Source: Tidjanibacter sp. (lineage in GTDB: Bacteria; Bacteroidota; Bacteroidia; Bacteroidales; Rikenellaceae). Taken from it: 5,858 nucleotides of DNA. Within the stretch, counting starts at the first letter, position 1; each line of letters opens with the position of its first letter. A program made the translations under genes and the position numbers. The stretch is taken from contig JAGBYS010000135.1 in NCBI GenBank assembly GCA_017628675.1, forward strand, positions 1 to 5,858. Direction: 5' to 3'. Under the pieces are notes generated by a model that worked only from the letters and a program-made list of their open reading frames with translations, was not told where the DNA came from and did not search any database. This document shows positions 1 to 4,880 of this stretch, piece by piece.

Positions 1-1149
1 CCCTGCAAGGAGCCCTTTGAGCTCTTGGAGGAGATTGAGCAGGAGTTGCAGATTGCCGTGCGCCCCCTCTCGTTCCCCATCGGTAGCGGCAACTCGTTCC
101 AGGGTGTCTACAACATCTTCGACGAGAGCCTCGCCCTGTTCAAGGAGGTCGACCGCCAGTATATTGCCGAGAGTATCCACCTCACCCTCGATGACCCCGC
201 TCTGGCTACCCACATTGGTGCCAAGAGTGCCGACGAGCTGCACGAGAATCTGGAGATGGTTGCCGAGCTCTTCGAGCCCTTCGATAGGGACCTCTATCTT
301 CAGGGTCTGCTGGCCCCCGTATTCTTCGGCTCGGCGGTGAATAACTTTGGCGTAAGGGAGCTTCTGGAGACCTTCATCCGCATTGCACCTTCGCCCCACG
401 CCGCCCCCACCGAAACCCGCACCGTGGAGGCCACCGAGGAGAAGATGACGGGCTTTGTCTTCAAGATTCACGCCAATATGGACCCCAACCACCGCGACCG
501 TCTCGCCTTCCTGAAGATTTGCAGCGGCACCTTCGAGAGGGGTAAAAACTACTTCCACGTGCGCAGCGGCAAGCAGATGAAGTTCTCCTCGCCCAGCGTC
601 TTCCTGGCCGAGAAGAAGTCGGTTGTGGATATCGCCTATGCAGGTGATATTGTGGGACTTCACGATACGGGTAACTTCAAGATTGGCGACACCTTCACCG
701 AGGGCGAGAAGCTCAAATTTACCGGTATTCCCTCCTTTGCACCCGAGATGTTCCGCTACATCGAGAATGCCGACCCCCAGAAGTTCAAGCAGCTCGCCAA
801 GGGTATCGACCAACTTATGGATGAGGGTGTGGCTCAGCTCTTCACCTCGTCGCTCAATGGCCGCAAGATTATCGGCACGGTGGGTGCGCTCCAGTTTGAG
901 GTCATCCAGTACCGACTCGAGCACGAGTATAGCGCCAAGTGTCGTTGGGAGCCCATCGCCATCCACAAGGCGTGCTGGATAGAGTCCGACAACGCTGAGC
1001 AGCTTGCCGACTTCAAGAAGCGTAAGTTCACCAATATGGCGGTGGATAAGCACGGCCGCGATGTGTTCCTTGCGGATACCTCCTACGCGCTCCAACTGGC
1101 CATTGAAAAATTCCCCGATATACGCTTTAAATTCACCTCCGAATTCTAA
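1..1149 (+). CDS. prfC: Peptide chain release factor 3 (RF3), 5'-truncated by window edge
   Basis: RF3 is a translational GTPase that recycles RF1/RF2 from the ribosome after peptide release. The frame is open from base 1, giving 382 visible residues and a TAA stop. The usual family length is about 525-530, so roughly 145 N-terminal residues carrying the P-loop and switch regions are missing. The first visible residues, PFELLEEIEQEL, are what normally follows the NKxD (G4) motif of RF3. Residues about 108-118 (FFGSAVNNFGV) hold the conserved end of the G domain. Residues about 150-170 (TGFVFKIHANMDPNHRDR) open the beta-barrel domain II, and residues about 292-310 (GTVGALQFEVIQYRLEHEY) are the conserved domain III signature. 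The internal TTG at 25 is an ordinary Leu codon, not a start. A terminator lies about 40 bases past the stop, so the transcript probably ends here. The RF3 signature separates it from EF-G and TypA. Confidence 0.96.
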   Translation, partial: PCKEPFELLEEIEQELQIAVRPLSFPIGSGNSFQGVYNIFDESLALFKEVDRQYIAESIHLTLDDPALATHIGAKSADELHENLEMVAELFEPFDRDLYLQGLLAPVFFGSAVNNFGVRELLETFIRIAPSPHAAPTETRTVEATEEKMTGFVFKIHANMDPNHRDRLAFLKICSGTFERGKNYFHVRSGKQMKFSSPSVFLAEKKSVVDIAYAGDIVGLHDTGNFKIGDTFTEGEKLKFTGIPSFAPEMFRYIENADPQKFKQLAKGIDQLMDEGVAQLFTSSLNGRKIIGTVGALQFEVIQYRLEHEYSAKCRWEPIAIHKACWIESDNAEQLADFKKRKFTNMAVDKHGRDVFLADTSYALQLAIEKFPDIRFKFTSEF

Positions 1150-1165
1150 AAAACGCATATAGCGG
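1148..1165 (-). repeat. Inverted copy of the 18-bp CCGCTCTATGCGTTTTTT repeat
   Basis: Read on the minus strand this is CCGCTATATGCGTTTTTT. It matches the copies at 1255-1272 and 1366-1383 at 17 of 18 positions but lies in the opposite orientation. Its first bases are the last two of the prfC TAA stop codon. It could pair with the 1255-1272 copy into a long stem enclosing the prfC terminator. Function unknown. Confidence 0.6.
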
Positions 1166-1190
1166 GTGATTTCCGCGTTGCACTGCGATA

Positions 1191-1238
1191 AGCGGGCTCC
1201 TCACTTACCTCGAGTAAGCTGCGGGCCCGCTTTCTTGT
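1191..1238 (+). terminator. Rho-independent terminator of prfC
   Basis: AGCGGGC (1191-1197) pairs with GCCCGCT (1225-1231). After a mismatched internal loop, CTTAC pairs with GTAAG around a 5-nt loop, and the stem is followed by TTCTT. The location, about 40 bases downstream of the prfC stop, fits its 3' end. The U-tract is short and interrupted, so termination strength is uncertain. Confidence 0.65.
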
Positions 1239-1241
1239 GCG

Positions 1242-1282
1242 CCTTGAAATCCCTCCGCTCTATGCGTTTTTTTGTTTCAAGG
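1242..1282. repeat. Stem-loop enclosing repeat copy 1
   Basis: CCTTGAAA (1242-1249) and TTTCAAGG (1275-1282) are perfect 8-bp inverted arms. The 25-base loop between them is exactly the repeat sequence at 1250-1274. The second direct copy at 1361-1383 is also flanked by partly complementary arms (GGAAAAAAA at 1351-1359 and TTTTTTGCC at 1378-1386, one mismatch) that differ in sequence. This suggests a loop sequence kept constant while the stem varies. Confidence 0.5.
1250..1272 (+). repeat. Direct repeat, copy 1 (23 bp, TCCCTCCGCTCTATGCG + T6)
   Basis: This stretch is identical over 23 bases to 1361-1383; the two start points are 111 bp apart. The T run here is one base longer. A 17/18 inverted match of its right part sits at 1148-1165. 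Three copies within 240 bp of non-coding DNA suggest a dispersed intergenic repeat family, but only a genome-wide search could show how widespread it is. Confidence 0.75.
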
Positions 1283-1307
1283 GAAAGCGGCCGGTAGCAC
1301 CACCCTC

Positions 1308-1328
1308 ACTCGCTGGCACCGTTGTGCC
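1308..1328 (+). repeat. Small hairpin repeat, copy A (ACTCGCTG-stem-CGTT-stem)
   Basis: The sequence is ACTCGCTG, then GCAC, loop CGTT, GTGC and a closing C. The stem is five bp (GGCAC/GTGCC) with a four-base loop. The same layout recurs at 4079-4099 with identical ACTCGCTG and CGTT but a different, still complementary stem. The conserved flank plus compensatory changes suggests a structured dispersed element. It is followed at 1330-1343 by a second partial GACTCGCTCC motif. Confidence 0.55.
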
Positions 1329-1360
1329 CTGCGGACTCGCTCCTTTGTTTGGAAAAAAAT

Positions 1361-1383
1361 TCCCTCCGCTCTATGCGTTTTTT
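1361..1383 (+). repeat. Direct repeat, copy 2 (23 bp)
   Basis: This is a perfect match to 1250-1272. It is preceded by an A-rich run, so it can fold with its own T run into a stem different from that of copy 1. No open reading frame worth calling covers either copy. Confidence 0.75.
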
Positions 1384-1415
1384 GCCTACCGTCTACCAAC
1401 CTGCAGACAATGGGG

Positions 1416-1487
1416 CCTATAAGACTTATAAGACCTATAAGACCTATAAGCCCCATAAGTCCCATCGGTCCTTAAGGACCTTAAGGA
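1416..1487. repeat. Tandem array of eight degenerate 9-bp units (CCTATAAGA type)
   Basis: The eight consecutive units are cctataaga, cttataaga, cctataaga, cctataagc, cccataagt, cccatcggt, ccttaagga and ccttaagga. Because 9 is a multiple of 3, every frame reads as a tripeptide repeat (for example YKT YKT YKT, or GLI on the reverse strand), which produces spurious short ORFs. Units drift from left to right from CCTATAAGA to CCTTAAGGA. The last two units create a palindrome (1467-1480) and a 6-bp stem (1470-1475 with 1481-1486) followed by seven T, which could act as a weak terminator. Confidence 0.85.
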
Positions 1488-1492
1488 GTTTT

Positions 1493-1519
1493 TTTCGGCC
1501 CTTTTGGCCCTTTCGGCCC
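1493..1519. repeat. Second short 9-bp array (TTTCGGCCC x3)
   Basis: The three units are tttcggccc, ttttggccc and tttcggccc, in the same 9-base period as the array ending five bases earlier but with an unrelated unit sequence. Two different 9-mers repeated side by side suggest that a local process (slippage or recombination) favours this period rather than a specific binding site. Confidence 0.7.
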
Positions 1520-1550
1520 TTCTCGCAATCCTCATATCTCAATATAACGG

Positions 1551-1585
1551 AAAAGAGTCTGCGCCGTCACGGAGCAGACTCTTTT
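1551..1585. terminator. Perfect 12-bp hairpin, bidirectional terminator type
   Basis: AAAAGAGTCTGC (1551-1562) and GCAGACTCTTTT (1574-1585) are fully complementary. Inside the loop, CCG and CGG can extend the stem after one mismatch. Runs of four A and four T at the ends let it work on either strand. On the plus strand it could stop readthrough from prfC; on the minus strand it would end the candidate small RNA. Confidence 0.7.
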
Positions 1586-1679
1586 GTTGGATGTGCCATT
1601 ACCACACACTCGGCACATCTCTATTAGAAGTTGGTAGGAAAGGCCACCGAAGGGAGAGAAAGGCGACCTTCTTACACTA
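1551..1679 (-). ncRNA. Candidate small RNA (three hairpins, minus strand)
   Basis: Read on the minus strand from about 1679 leftwards, three stems follow each other. First, GTAAGAAGG-TCGCC (1675-1662) pairs with GGTGGCC-TTTCCTAC (1648-1634), with two G-U pairs, one mismatch and one bulge. Second, GATGTGCC pairs perfectly with GGCACATC (1619-1612 and 1597-1590). Third is a 12-bp perfect hairpin (1585-1551) ending in TTTT. The first stem pairs better as minus-strand RNA (G-U pairs) than as plus-strand RNA (A-C mismatches), which favours this strand. A promoter-like CACTTTTGCA lies just upstream. I do not recognise a known family: the SRP RNA tip motif is absent, and the size and shape do not fit 6S RNA, tmRNA or tRNA. 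It could instead be only the leader or trailer of neighbouring transcripts. Confidence 0.35.
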
Positions 1680-1780
1680 TAGATGCAAAAGTGGGGCATT
1701 TTGTTGCACGCCGTTGGAATTTTTTTTCACTTTTTCTCTCGCCCGCCACTAACTGTCAGTAAATCAATGGCTATGTGCAT
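1586..1780. other. Non-coding spacer between prfC-side repeats and the greA terminator
   Basis: No credible protein gene was found here. Small frames exist on both strands but lack start signals and family resemblance. Besides the candidate RNA hairpins at 1590-1675, the rest (about 1700-1780) holds A/T tracts and nothing I can name. Confidence 0.5.
1686..1693 (-). promoter_or_regulatory. Possible -7 element for the candidate small RNA
   Basis: The minus strand reads CACTTTTG followed by CA, one base off the Bacteroidetes TAnnTTTG box. No TTTG is found at the expected -33 spacing. A run of A/T tracts further upstream (1719-1738) could act as an UP-like element. The call is weak and depends on the RNA being real. 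Confidence 0.25.
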
Positions 1781-1816
1781 AAAAAAAAGTTCGGCAAACC
1801 GATGGTCTGCCGAACT
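1781..1816 (-). terminator. Rho-independent terminator of greA
   Basis: On the minus strand AGTTCGGCA (1816-1808) pairs perfectly with TGCCGAACT (1796-1788) around an 11-nt loop, and the stem runs straight into eight T (1788-1781). It lies 25 bases past the greA stop. The plus strand has no T run after the stem, so it works in the greA direction only. Confidence 0.92.
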
Positions 1817-1840
1817 ATGGTGTGTGTAACTCGTGCGAGA

Positions 1841-2317
1841 TTAGATGGAGATGTCGAGGATCTCGAACTCCATAATGCCCACGGGTACCTGCACCTCAAT
1901 CTTATCGCCCTTCTTGTGGCCGAGCAATGCGTGGCCGATGGGGGTCTCAACCGAGAGTTTGCCCTCGGCGAGGTTGGCCTCGTGGTCGCCTACAAGGGTG
2001 TACTCCATCTCGGCACCGGTCTTGGCGTTGCGGATGCGTACACGATTGAGAATCTGCACTTTGCTCTTGTCGAGGTGGGACTCATCTATGATGCGTGCGT
2101 TGGCGAGGGTGATCTCCATACGCATAATTTTCTCCTCGAGGTTGCGTTGAGCCTCTTTGGCAGCGTCGTATTCGGCATTTTCGGAGAGGTCGCCTTTGTC
2201 GCGGGCCTCGGCGATAGCCTCGGCTGCTTTGGGTCGCTCAACAATGCGCAGCTGGTCCAATTCGGCTTTCATTTTGTTGTATCCTTCTTTGGTCAGGACA
2301 ATTGTTTCGTTTGCCAT
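1841..2317 (-). CDS. greA: Transcription elongation factor GreA
   Basis: GreA enters the RNA polymerase secondary channel and stimulates cleavage of backtracked transcripts. The 158-residue length is the family norm. Residues about 1-76 form the antiparallel coiled coil. Its tip, GDLSENAEY, has acidic D43 and E46, matching the catalytic Asp and Glu of E. coli GreA, and is followed by the conserved AAKEAQ. Residues about 83-158 (VQILNRVRI to VGIMEFEILDI) are the FKBP-like C-terminal domain that contacts polymerase. The ATG at 2317 gives the canonical MANETIVLT-type N-terminus. The upstream GAGAGA is only a weak Shine-Dalgarno, as is usual in Bacteroidetes. It has its own promoter and terminator, so it is probably monocistronic. 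The conserved tip argues against a cleavage-inactive Gre-like paralogue. Confidence 0.97.
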   Translation of the reverse strand: MANETIVLTKEGYNKMKAELDQLRIVERPKAAEAIAEARDKGDLSENAEYDAAKEAQRNLEEKIMRMEITLANARIIDESHLDKSKVQILNRVRIRNAKTGAEMEYTLVGDHEANLAEGKLSVETPIGHALLGHKKGDKIEVQVPVGIMEFEILDISI

Positions 2318-2391
2318 AGTAATCTCTCTGGTTTTTTATTGTTAATCTATCTTAAATTCGTTGCTTTGGATTGGCGCGAAAAAAATATGAA

Positions 2392-2415
2392 TTTCGATCT
2401 ATCAGAAGATCGAAA
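2392..2415. promoter_or_regulatory. 9-bp perfect inverted repeat in the greA leader
   Basis: TTTCGATCT (2392-2400) and AGATCGAAA (2407-2415) flank a 6-base centre. It lies downstream of the predicted greA start site and upstream of the cls promoter. It could be an operator-like site or, on the greA transcript, a hairpin followed six bases later by seven U (2385-2379), which would resemble an attenuator. Nothing in the sequence decides between these. Confidence 0.5.
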
Positions 2416-2454
2416 CCCAAACAAATTCTGCATTAAATGCCCCAAAATCTGTCA

Positions 2455-2485
2455 CAAAGGTAAGGTGTTTTTTCTAAAAAACAAA
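2455..2485 (-). promoter_or_regulatory. Bacteroidetes-type promoter for greA
   Basis: On the minus strand TTTG (2485-2482), a 19-base spacer and TACCTTTG (2462-2455) match the TTTG-N19/20-TAnnTTTG consensus exactly. Transcription would start near 2448, leaving a leader of about 130 bases before the greA ATG. Confidence 0.75.
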
Positions 2486-2501
2486 ATTTGTGTTAAATTT
2501 G
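2471..2501 (+). promoter_or_regulatory. Bacteroidetes-type promoter for cls
   Basis: TAAATTTG (2494-2501) is a perfect -7 box. TTTC at 2471-2474, spaced 19 bases upstream, is a one-mismatch -33 box. The start would be near 2508, about 20 bases ahead of the ATG at 2528. This supports that start codon over the in-frame ATG at 2387, which would lie upstream of the promoter. Confidence 0.7.
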
Positions 2502-2527
2502 TACTCCACCCCAAAACTGATAGTTGT

Positions 2528-3988
2528 ATGTTTTTGAGCAGCGGCACATTTAGCTTCACGGACATCTGGACGATCGTATCGTTCACATACACCGTTTTCG
2601 TCGTTCTGATGGTCGCTTTCGTTATTGCCGAGAGGCGCGAGCCGGTCATCTCCCTGGCCTGGATTATGGTCATCACGATGTTCCCAGTGGGTGGTATGAT
2701 TCTCTTTCTGGCCTTTGGGCGCAATCACCGAAAGCAGAGGACCTTTATGCAGAAGGAGCTCTTCGACAACGAGCTCATAGAGAAGATGAGCGGCGACCAG
2801 CTCAAGGAACTCCCCGTGTGTGACGACCTGGCCATTGCCGACAGGAGTCTTATCACCCTTATGCTCAACAATTCGCGTGCGATACTCACCCTCAATAACC
2901 GTGTGGAGATTCTCAACAACGGCTCCAACTGCTTCCCCCGTATGTTTGGCGATATGGCCCGTGCCGAGCACTTCATCCACATTGAGTTCTTTGGCATCGA
3001 GAGCGGCCACCTCTTCGAGGATATGTTCAGGGTGCTCTCCGAGCGTGCAGCCCACGGTGTGGAGGTGAGGGTCATCTACGACAGCGTAGGAGGCCGTGCC
3101 CTCAGGAGAGGCGATGTGGAGCGTATGCGCCAGGCGGGCATTGATGTAAGGTGCTTTATGCCCGTCTTCTTCACCCGCTTTTCGAGCCTTGCCAACTATC
3201 GCAACCACCGCAAGATTGTGGTCATCGACGGCCAGGTGGGCTATACGGGCGGTATGAACATCGCCGACAGGTATCTCGACGGCATCAAGGGTAGGGGCAT
3301 TTGGCGCGACACGCACCTCCGTCTGGAGGGCGAGTCGGTGGCTATGCTCCAGACCATCTTCGTGACCGATTGGGCATTCGTGACCGAGGGTCAGACGCTC
3401 AGCGACGCGCGCTACTTCCCGCCTGTCAGAGTGGATAACCTCTGCCCTATGCAGATTGCCACCTCGGGTCCCGATTCGCCCTACGCCTCCATCAAGCACT
3501 CCTACTTTGCGGCCATCACCAAGGCCCACCGCTATGTCTACATCTCGACCCCCTATCTGCTCCCCGACGCCGCCATTCTCACAGCCCTGAAGGTTGCGGC
3601 CCTCAGTGGTGTGGATGTGAGGATACTGATTCCCGTCAGGGGCGACAACCTCATTGTTTCGTGGGCGAGCTACTCCTATGTCGATGTGCTTTTGGAGTCG
3701 GGCGCAAAGCTCTATCTCTACCACAAAGGCTTCAACCACTCCAAATTCATCGTCATCGACGATGAACTCTGCACGGTGGGCTCTGCCAACCTCGACTACC
3801 GCAGCTTCGAGGACGACTTCGAGGTGCAGGCCATCATCTACGACAACCCTACCACCTGCCAGCTGCGTGACGACTTTCTGGCAGATCTCGAGGATGCCGA
3901 GGAGGTTACTGCCGAGTCGTGGCCGCGGCGTCAGAAACTAAGCAAAATAATGGAGCCTGTCGCCAAGCTCCTTGCTCCCTTGTTTTAG
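2528..3988 (+). CDS. cls: Cardiolipin synthase, phospholipase D family (ClsA-like)
   Basis: This membrane enzyme joins phosphatidylglycerol with a second phospholipid to form cardiolipin. From the ATG at 2528 it has 486 residues, normal for the bacterial PLD-type synthases. Two hydrophobic segments (about 15-33 and 42-64) form the N-terminal hairpin anchor, followed by the basic GRNHRKQR. Two PLD domains follow. HKD motif 1 is NHRKIVVID (H227, K229, D234) with the trailing GYTGGMN; HKD motif 2 is NHSKFIVID (H404, K406, D411) with the trailing GSANLDYRS. Both catalytic triads are intact. The reading frame stays open far upstream through the antisense of greA, but the hydrophobic start, the promoter at 2471-2501 and the AT-rich upstream base composition favour 2528. 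There is no clear Shine-Dalgarno. It is divergent from greA and convergent with the next gene. Which phospholipid it uses as second substrate cannot be told. Confidence 0.93.
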   Translation: MFLSSGTFSFTDIWTIVSFTYTVFVVLMVAFVIAERREPVISLAWIMVITMFPVGGMILFLAFGRNHRKQRTFMQKELFDNELIEKMSGDQLKELPVCDDLAIADRSLITLMLNNSRAILTLNNRVEILNNGSNCFPRMFGDMARAEHFIHIEFFGIESGHLFEDMFRVLSERAAHGVEVRVIYDSVGGRALRRGDVERMRQAGIDVRCFMPVFFTRFSSLANYRNHRKIVVIDGQVGYTGGMNIADRYLDGIKGRGIWRDTHLRLEGESVAMLQTIFVTDWAFVTEGQTLSDARYFPPVRVDNLCPMQIATSGPDSPYASIKHSYFAAITKAHRYVYISTPYLLPDAAILTALKVAALSGVDVRILIPVRGDNLIVSWASYSYVDVLLESGAKLYLYHKGFNHSKFIVIDDELCTVGSANLDYRSFEDDFEVQAIIYDNPTTCQLRDDFLADLEDAEEVTAESWPRRQKLSKIMEPVAKLLAPLF

Positions 3989-4022
3989 TTTTCGCGCCTT
4001 TTTGTAAAAAGGCGCCCGAAAA
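3989..4022. repeat. Long hairpin immediately after the cls stop
   Basis: GCGCCTTTTT (3994-4003) and AAAAAGGCGC (4006-4015) are perfect inverted arms; TTTTC (3989-3993) can pair with GAAAA (4018-4022) across a 2-base bulge. It starts at the base after the cls TAG. It has no T run directly after the stem, so it is not a classical terminator; it may protect or define the cls mRNA 3' end. Confidence 0.6.
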
Positions 4023-4030
4023 ACTTTTGT

Positions 4031-4047
4031 GCGATACTTCGTATCGC
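4031..4047. repeat. Short hairpin GCGATAC-TTC-GTATCGC
   Basis: The arms are a perfect 7-bp inverted repeat with a 3-base loop, in the convergent gap between cls and the beta-barrel gene. No T run follows on either strand. Function unknown. Confidence 0.5.
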
Positions 4048-4078
4048 TATACCTACGCGTGTGCTTAGGATTCCCAGT

Positions 4079-4099
4079 ACTCGCTGCGGCCGTTGCCGC
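4079..4099 (+). repeat. Small hairpin repeat, copy B (ACTCGCTG-stem-CGTT-stem)
   Basis: The sequence is ACTCGCTG, CGGC, loop CGTT, GCCG and a closing C. Compared with copy A at 1308-1328, the flank and loop are identical. The six differing bases form three changed base pairs (G-C to C-G, C-G to G-C, A-T to G-C). It lies 17 bases beyond the stop of the minus-strand beta-barrel gene. Confidence 0.55.
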
Positions 4100-4115
4100 T
4101 CCCAATTGTTAATTC

Positions 4116-4739
4116 TTAGAAAAAGAGTCCGAAGTTCACCTGAATGGTGTTGTCCTCGGTGATGTCCACCTGGCGGCGTTCGCTTGCCACCTTCATCTCG
4201 GCCTTGGTCTGCTTGAGGTAGCCCGAGTAGCGCACCTCTATCACCACGCCGTCGAACTCGACACCCACGCCGCCCACGGCTGCTATGTCGTTGTCGTTGA
4301 AAAAGATGTTGAAGGGTGTAGTGCCTCCGCCCTCAATCTGTTGCTGGGAGTCTATGCGCCACACGGGACCACCAAAGAGCCTCACATTCCCCATCTTGAT
4401 GCCCACCAGCAGAGGAATGTCCACCCTATGGGTGCGCACCGTCTTGAACTCCTTGGGCTGAGATGGGGCCTTAAAGCCGAGCACATAGTCCCTCTGGGCG
4501 AGCTGCACCTCGGGCTGAATGTAGACAAACTTGGGGATGGATAGCCTCATAAAGAGTGCCGCCTGATAGCCGCTCACTCGGTTACCTGCGGGCTCAAGGG
4601 TACCGCCGGCTATCGAGAGCGAGTTGAAATTGTAGTTGCCGGTGCCGATACCGACTCTGGCACCGAAGCTGAGCAGTTGTGCCGATGCCGACCAGGCAAC
4701 AAGCAGCGTGCCGACCAAAAGAAGAACAATTCGTTTCAT
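4116..4739 (-). CDS. Outer-membrane beta-barrel protein, PorT/OMP_b-brl-like
   Basis: The 207-residue protein begins with a clear signal peptide: M-K-R, a hydrophobic run (residues 4-16), and a likely signal peptidase I cut after SASA at residue 20. The mature part alternates polar and hydrophobic residues in strand-like stretches (FGARVGIGTGNYNF, GYQAALFMRLSI, KFVYIQPEVQLAQRDY, THRVDIPLLVGIKMGNVRLFGGPVW, VGGVGVEFDGVVIEVRYSGYL). It ends in VNFGLFF with the terminal aromatic typical of outer-membrane barrels. The pattern 'YIQPEVQL...IPLLVGIK...FGGPVW' is characteristic of the small barrels often annotated as PorT family or 'outer membrane beta-barrel protein' in Bacteroidetes. Family names are assigned by resemblance, and a specific PorT (type IX secretion) role should not be assumed. 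Upstream, only an imperfect -7 box (AAGGTTTG, 4811-4804) is visible. The gene stands alone, after the asd terminator. Confidence 0.85.
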   Translation of the reverse strand: MKRIVLLLVGTLLVAWSASAQLLSFGARVGIGTGNYNFNSLSIAGGTLEPAGNRVSGYQAALFMRLSIPKFVYIQPEVQLAQRDYVLGFKAPSQPKEFKTVRTHRVDIPLLVGIKMGNVRLFGGPVWRIDSQQQIEGGGTTPFNIFFNDNDIAAVGGVGVEFDGVVIEVRYSGYLKQTKAEMKVASERRQVDITEDNTIQVNFGLFF

Positions 4740-4827
4740 AATCCAAAACTGTTTTTTTTGTGAAGAGTTGTTGTTTAGTGTAACTTGTCACTCTCTCTCG
4801 GAGCAAACCTTGTGCCTAAGCTGCAAT

Positions 4828-4864
4828 AAAAAGGGCCGACAGAAACTCTGTCGGCCCTTTTTTT
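4828..4864. terminator. Strong bidirectional terminator downstream of asd
   Basis: AAAAAGGGCCGACAGA (4828-4843) and its complement (4847-4862) form a perfect 16-bp stem with a 3-base loop. A/T tracts sit at both ends: T7 on the plus strand (4858-4864) and T5 on the minus strand. It lies 17 bases past the asd stop and insulates asd from the downstream beta-barrel gene. Confidence 0.93.
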
Positions 4865-4880
4865 ATGGCAATGGGTTGTT

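Noticed and set aside
1532..1618. 28-codon minus-strand frame with a CxxC pair (MCRVCGNG...)
   Set aside because: It starts inside a perfect hairpin and runs through the 12-bp terminator-like stem, with no Shine-Dalgarno. Its content is explained by the RNA structure.
1237..1627. Several short open frames rich in YKT, GPI or FRPF tripeptides
   Set aside because: They arise from the 9-bp tandem repeats, which keep every frame open without being coding.
1590..1680. Possible SRP (4.5S) RNA because of a GAAGGGAG stretch near a stem
   Set aside because: The conserved helix 8 sequence (GGTCAGG ... GGAAGG.AGCAGCC) is absent on both strands.
1775..2527. Long plus-strand open frame running through the antisense of greA and continuous with cls
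   Set aside because: The greA protein on the other strand is unmistakable, the translated antisense has no family resemblance, and the cls promoter and hydrophobic start place the real ATG at 2528. The in-frame ATG at 2387 would lie upstream of that promoter.
2474..3739. 421-residue minus-strand open frame opposite cls
   Set aside because: It is a mirror of the GC-rich codon use of cls: the plus strand carries both HKD motifs, while the minus frame shows no domain, signal or plausible start context.
4804..4811. AAGGTTTG as promoter -7 box for the beta-barrel gene
   Set aside because: One base differs from TAnnTTTG and no TTTG lies 19-20 bases upstream; it is too weak to list as a feature.
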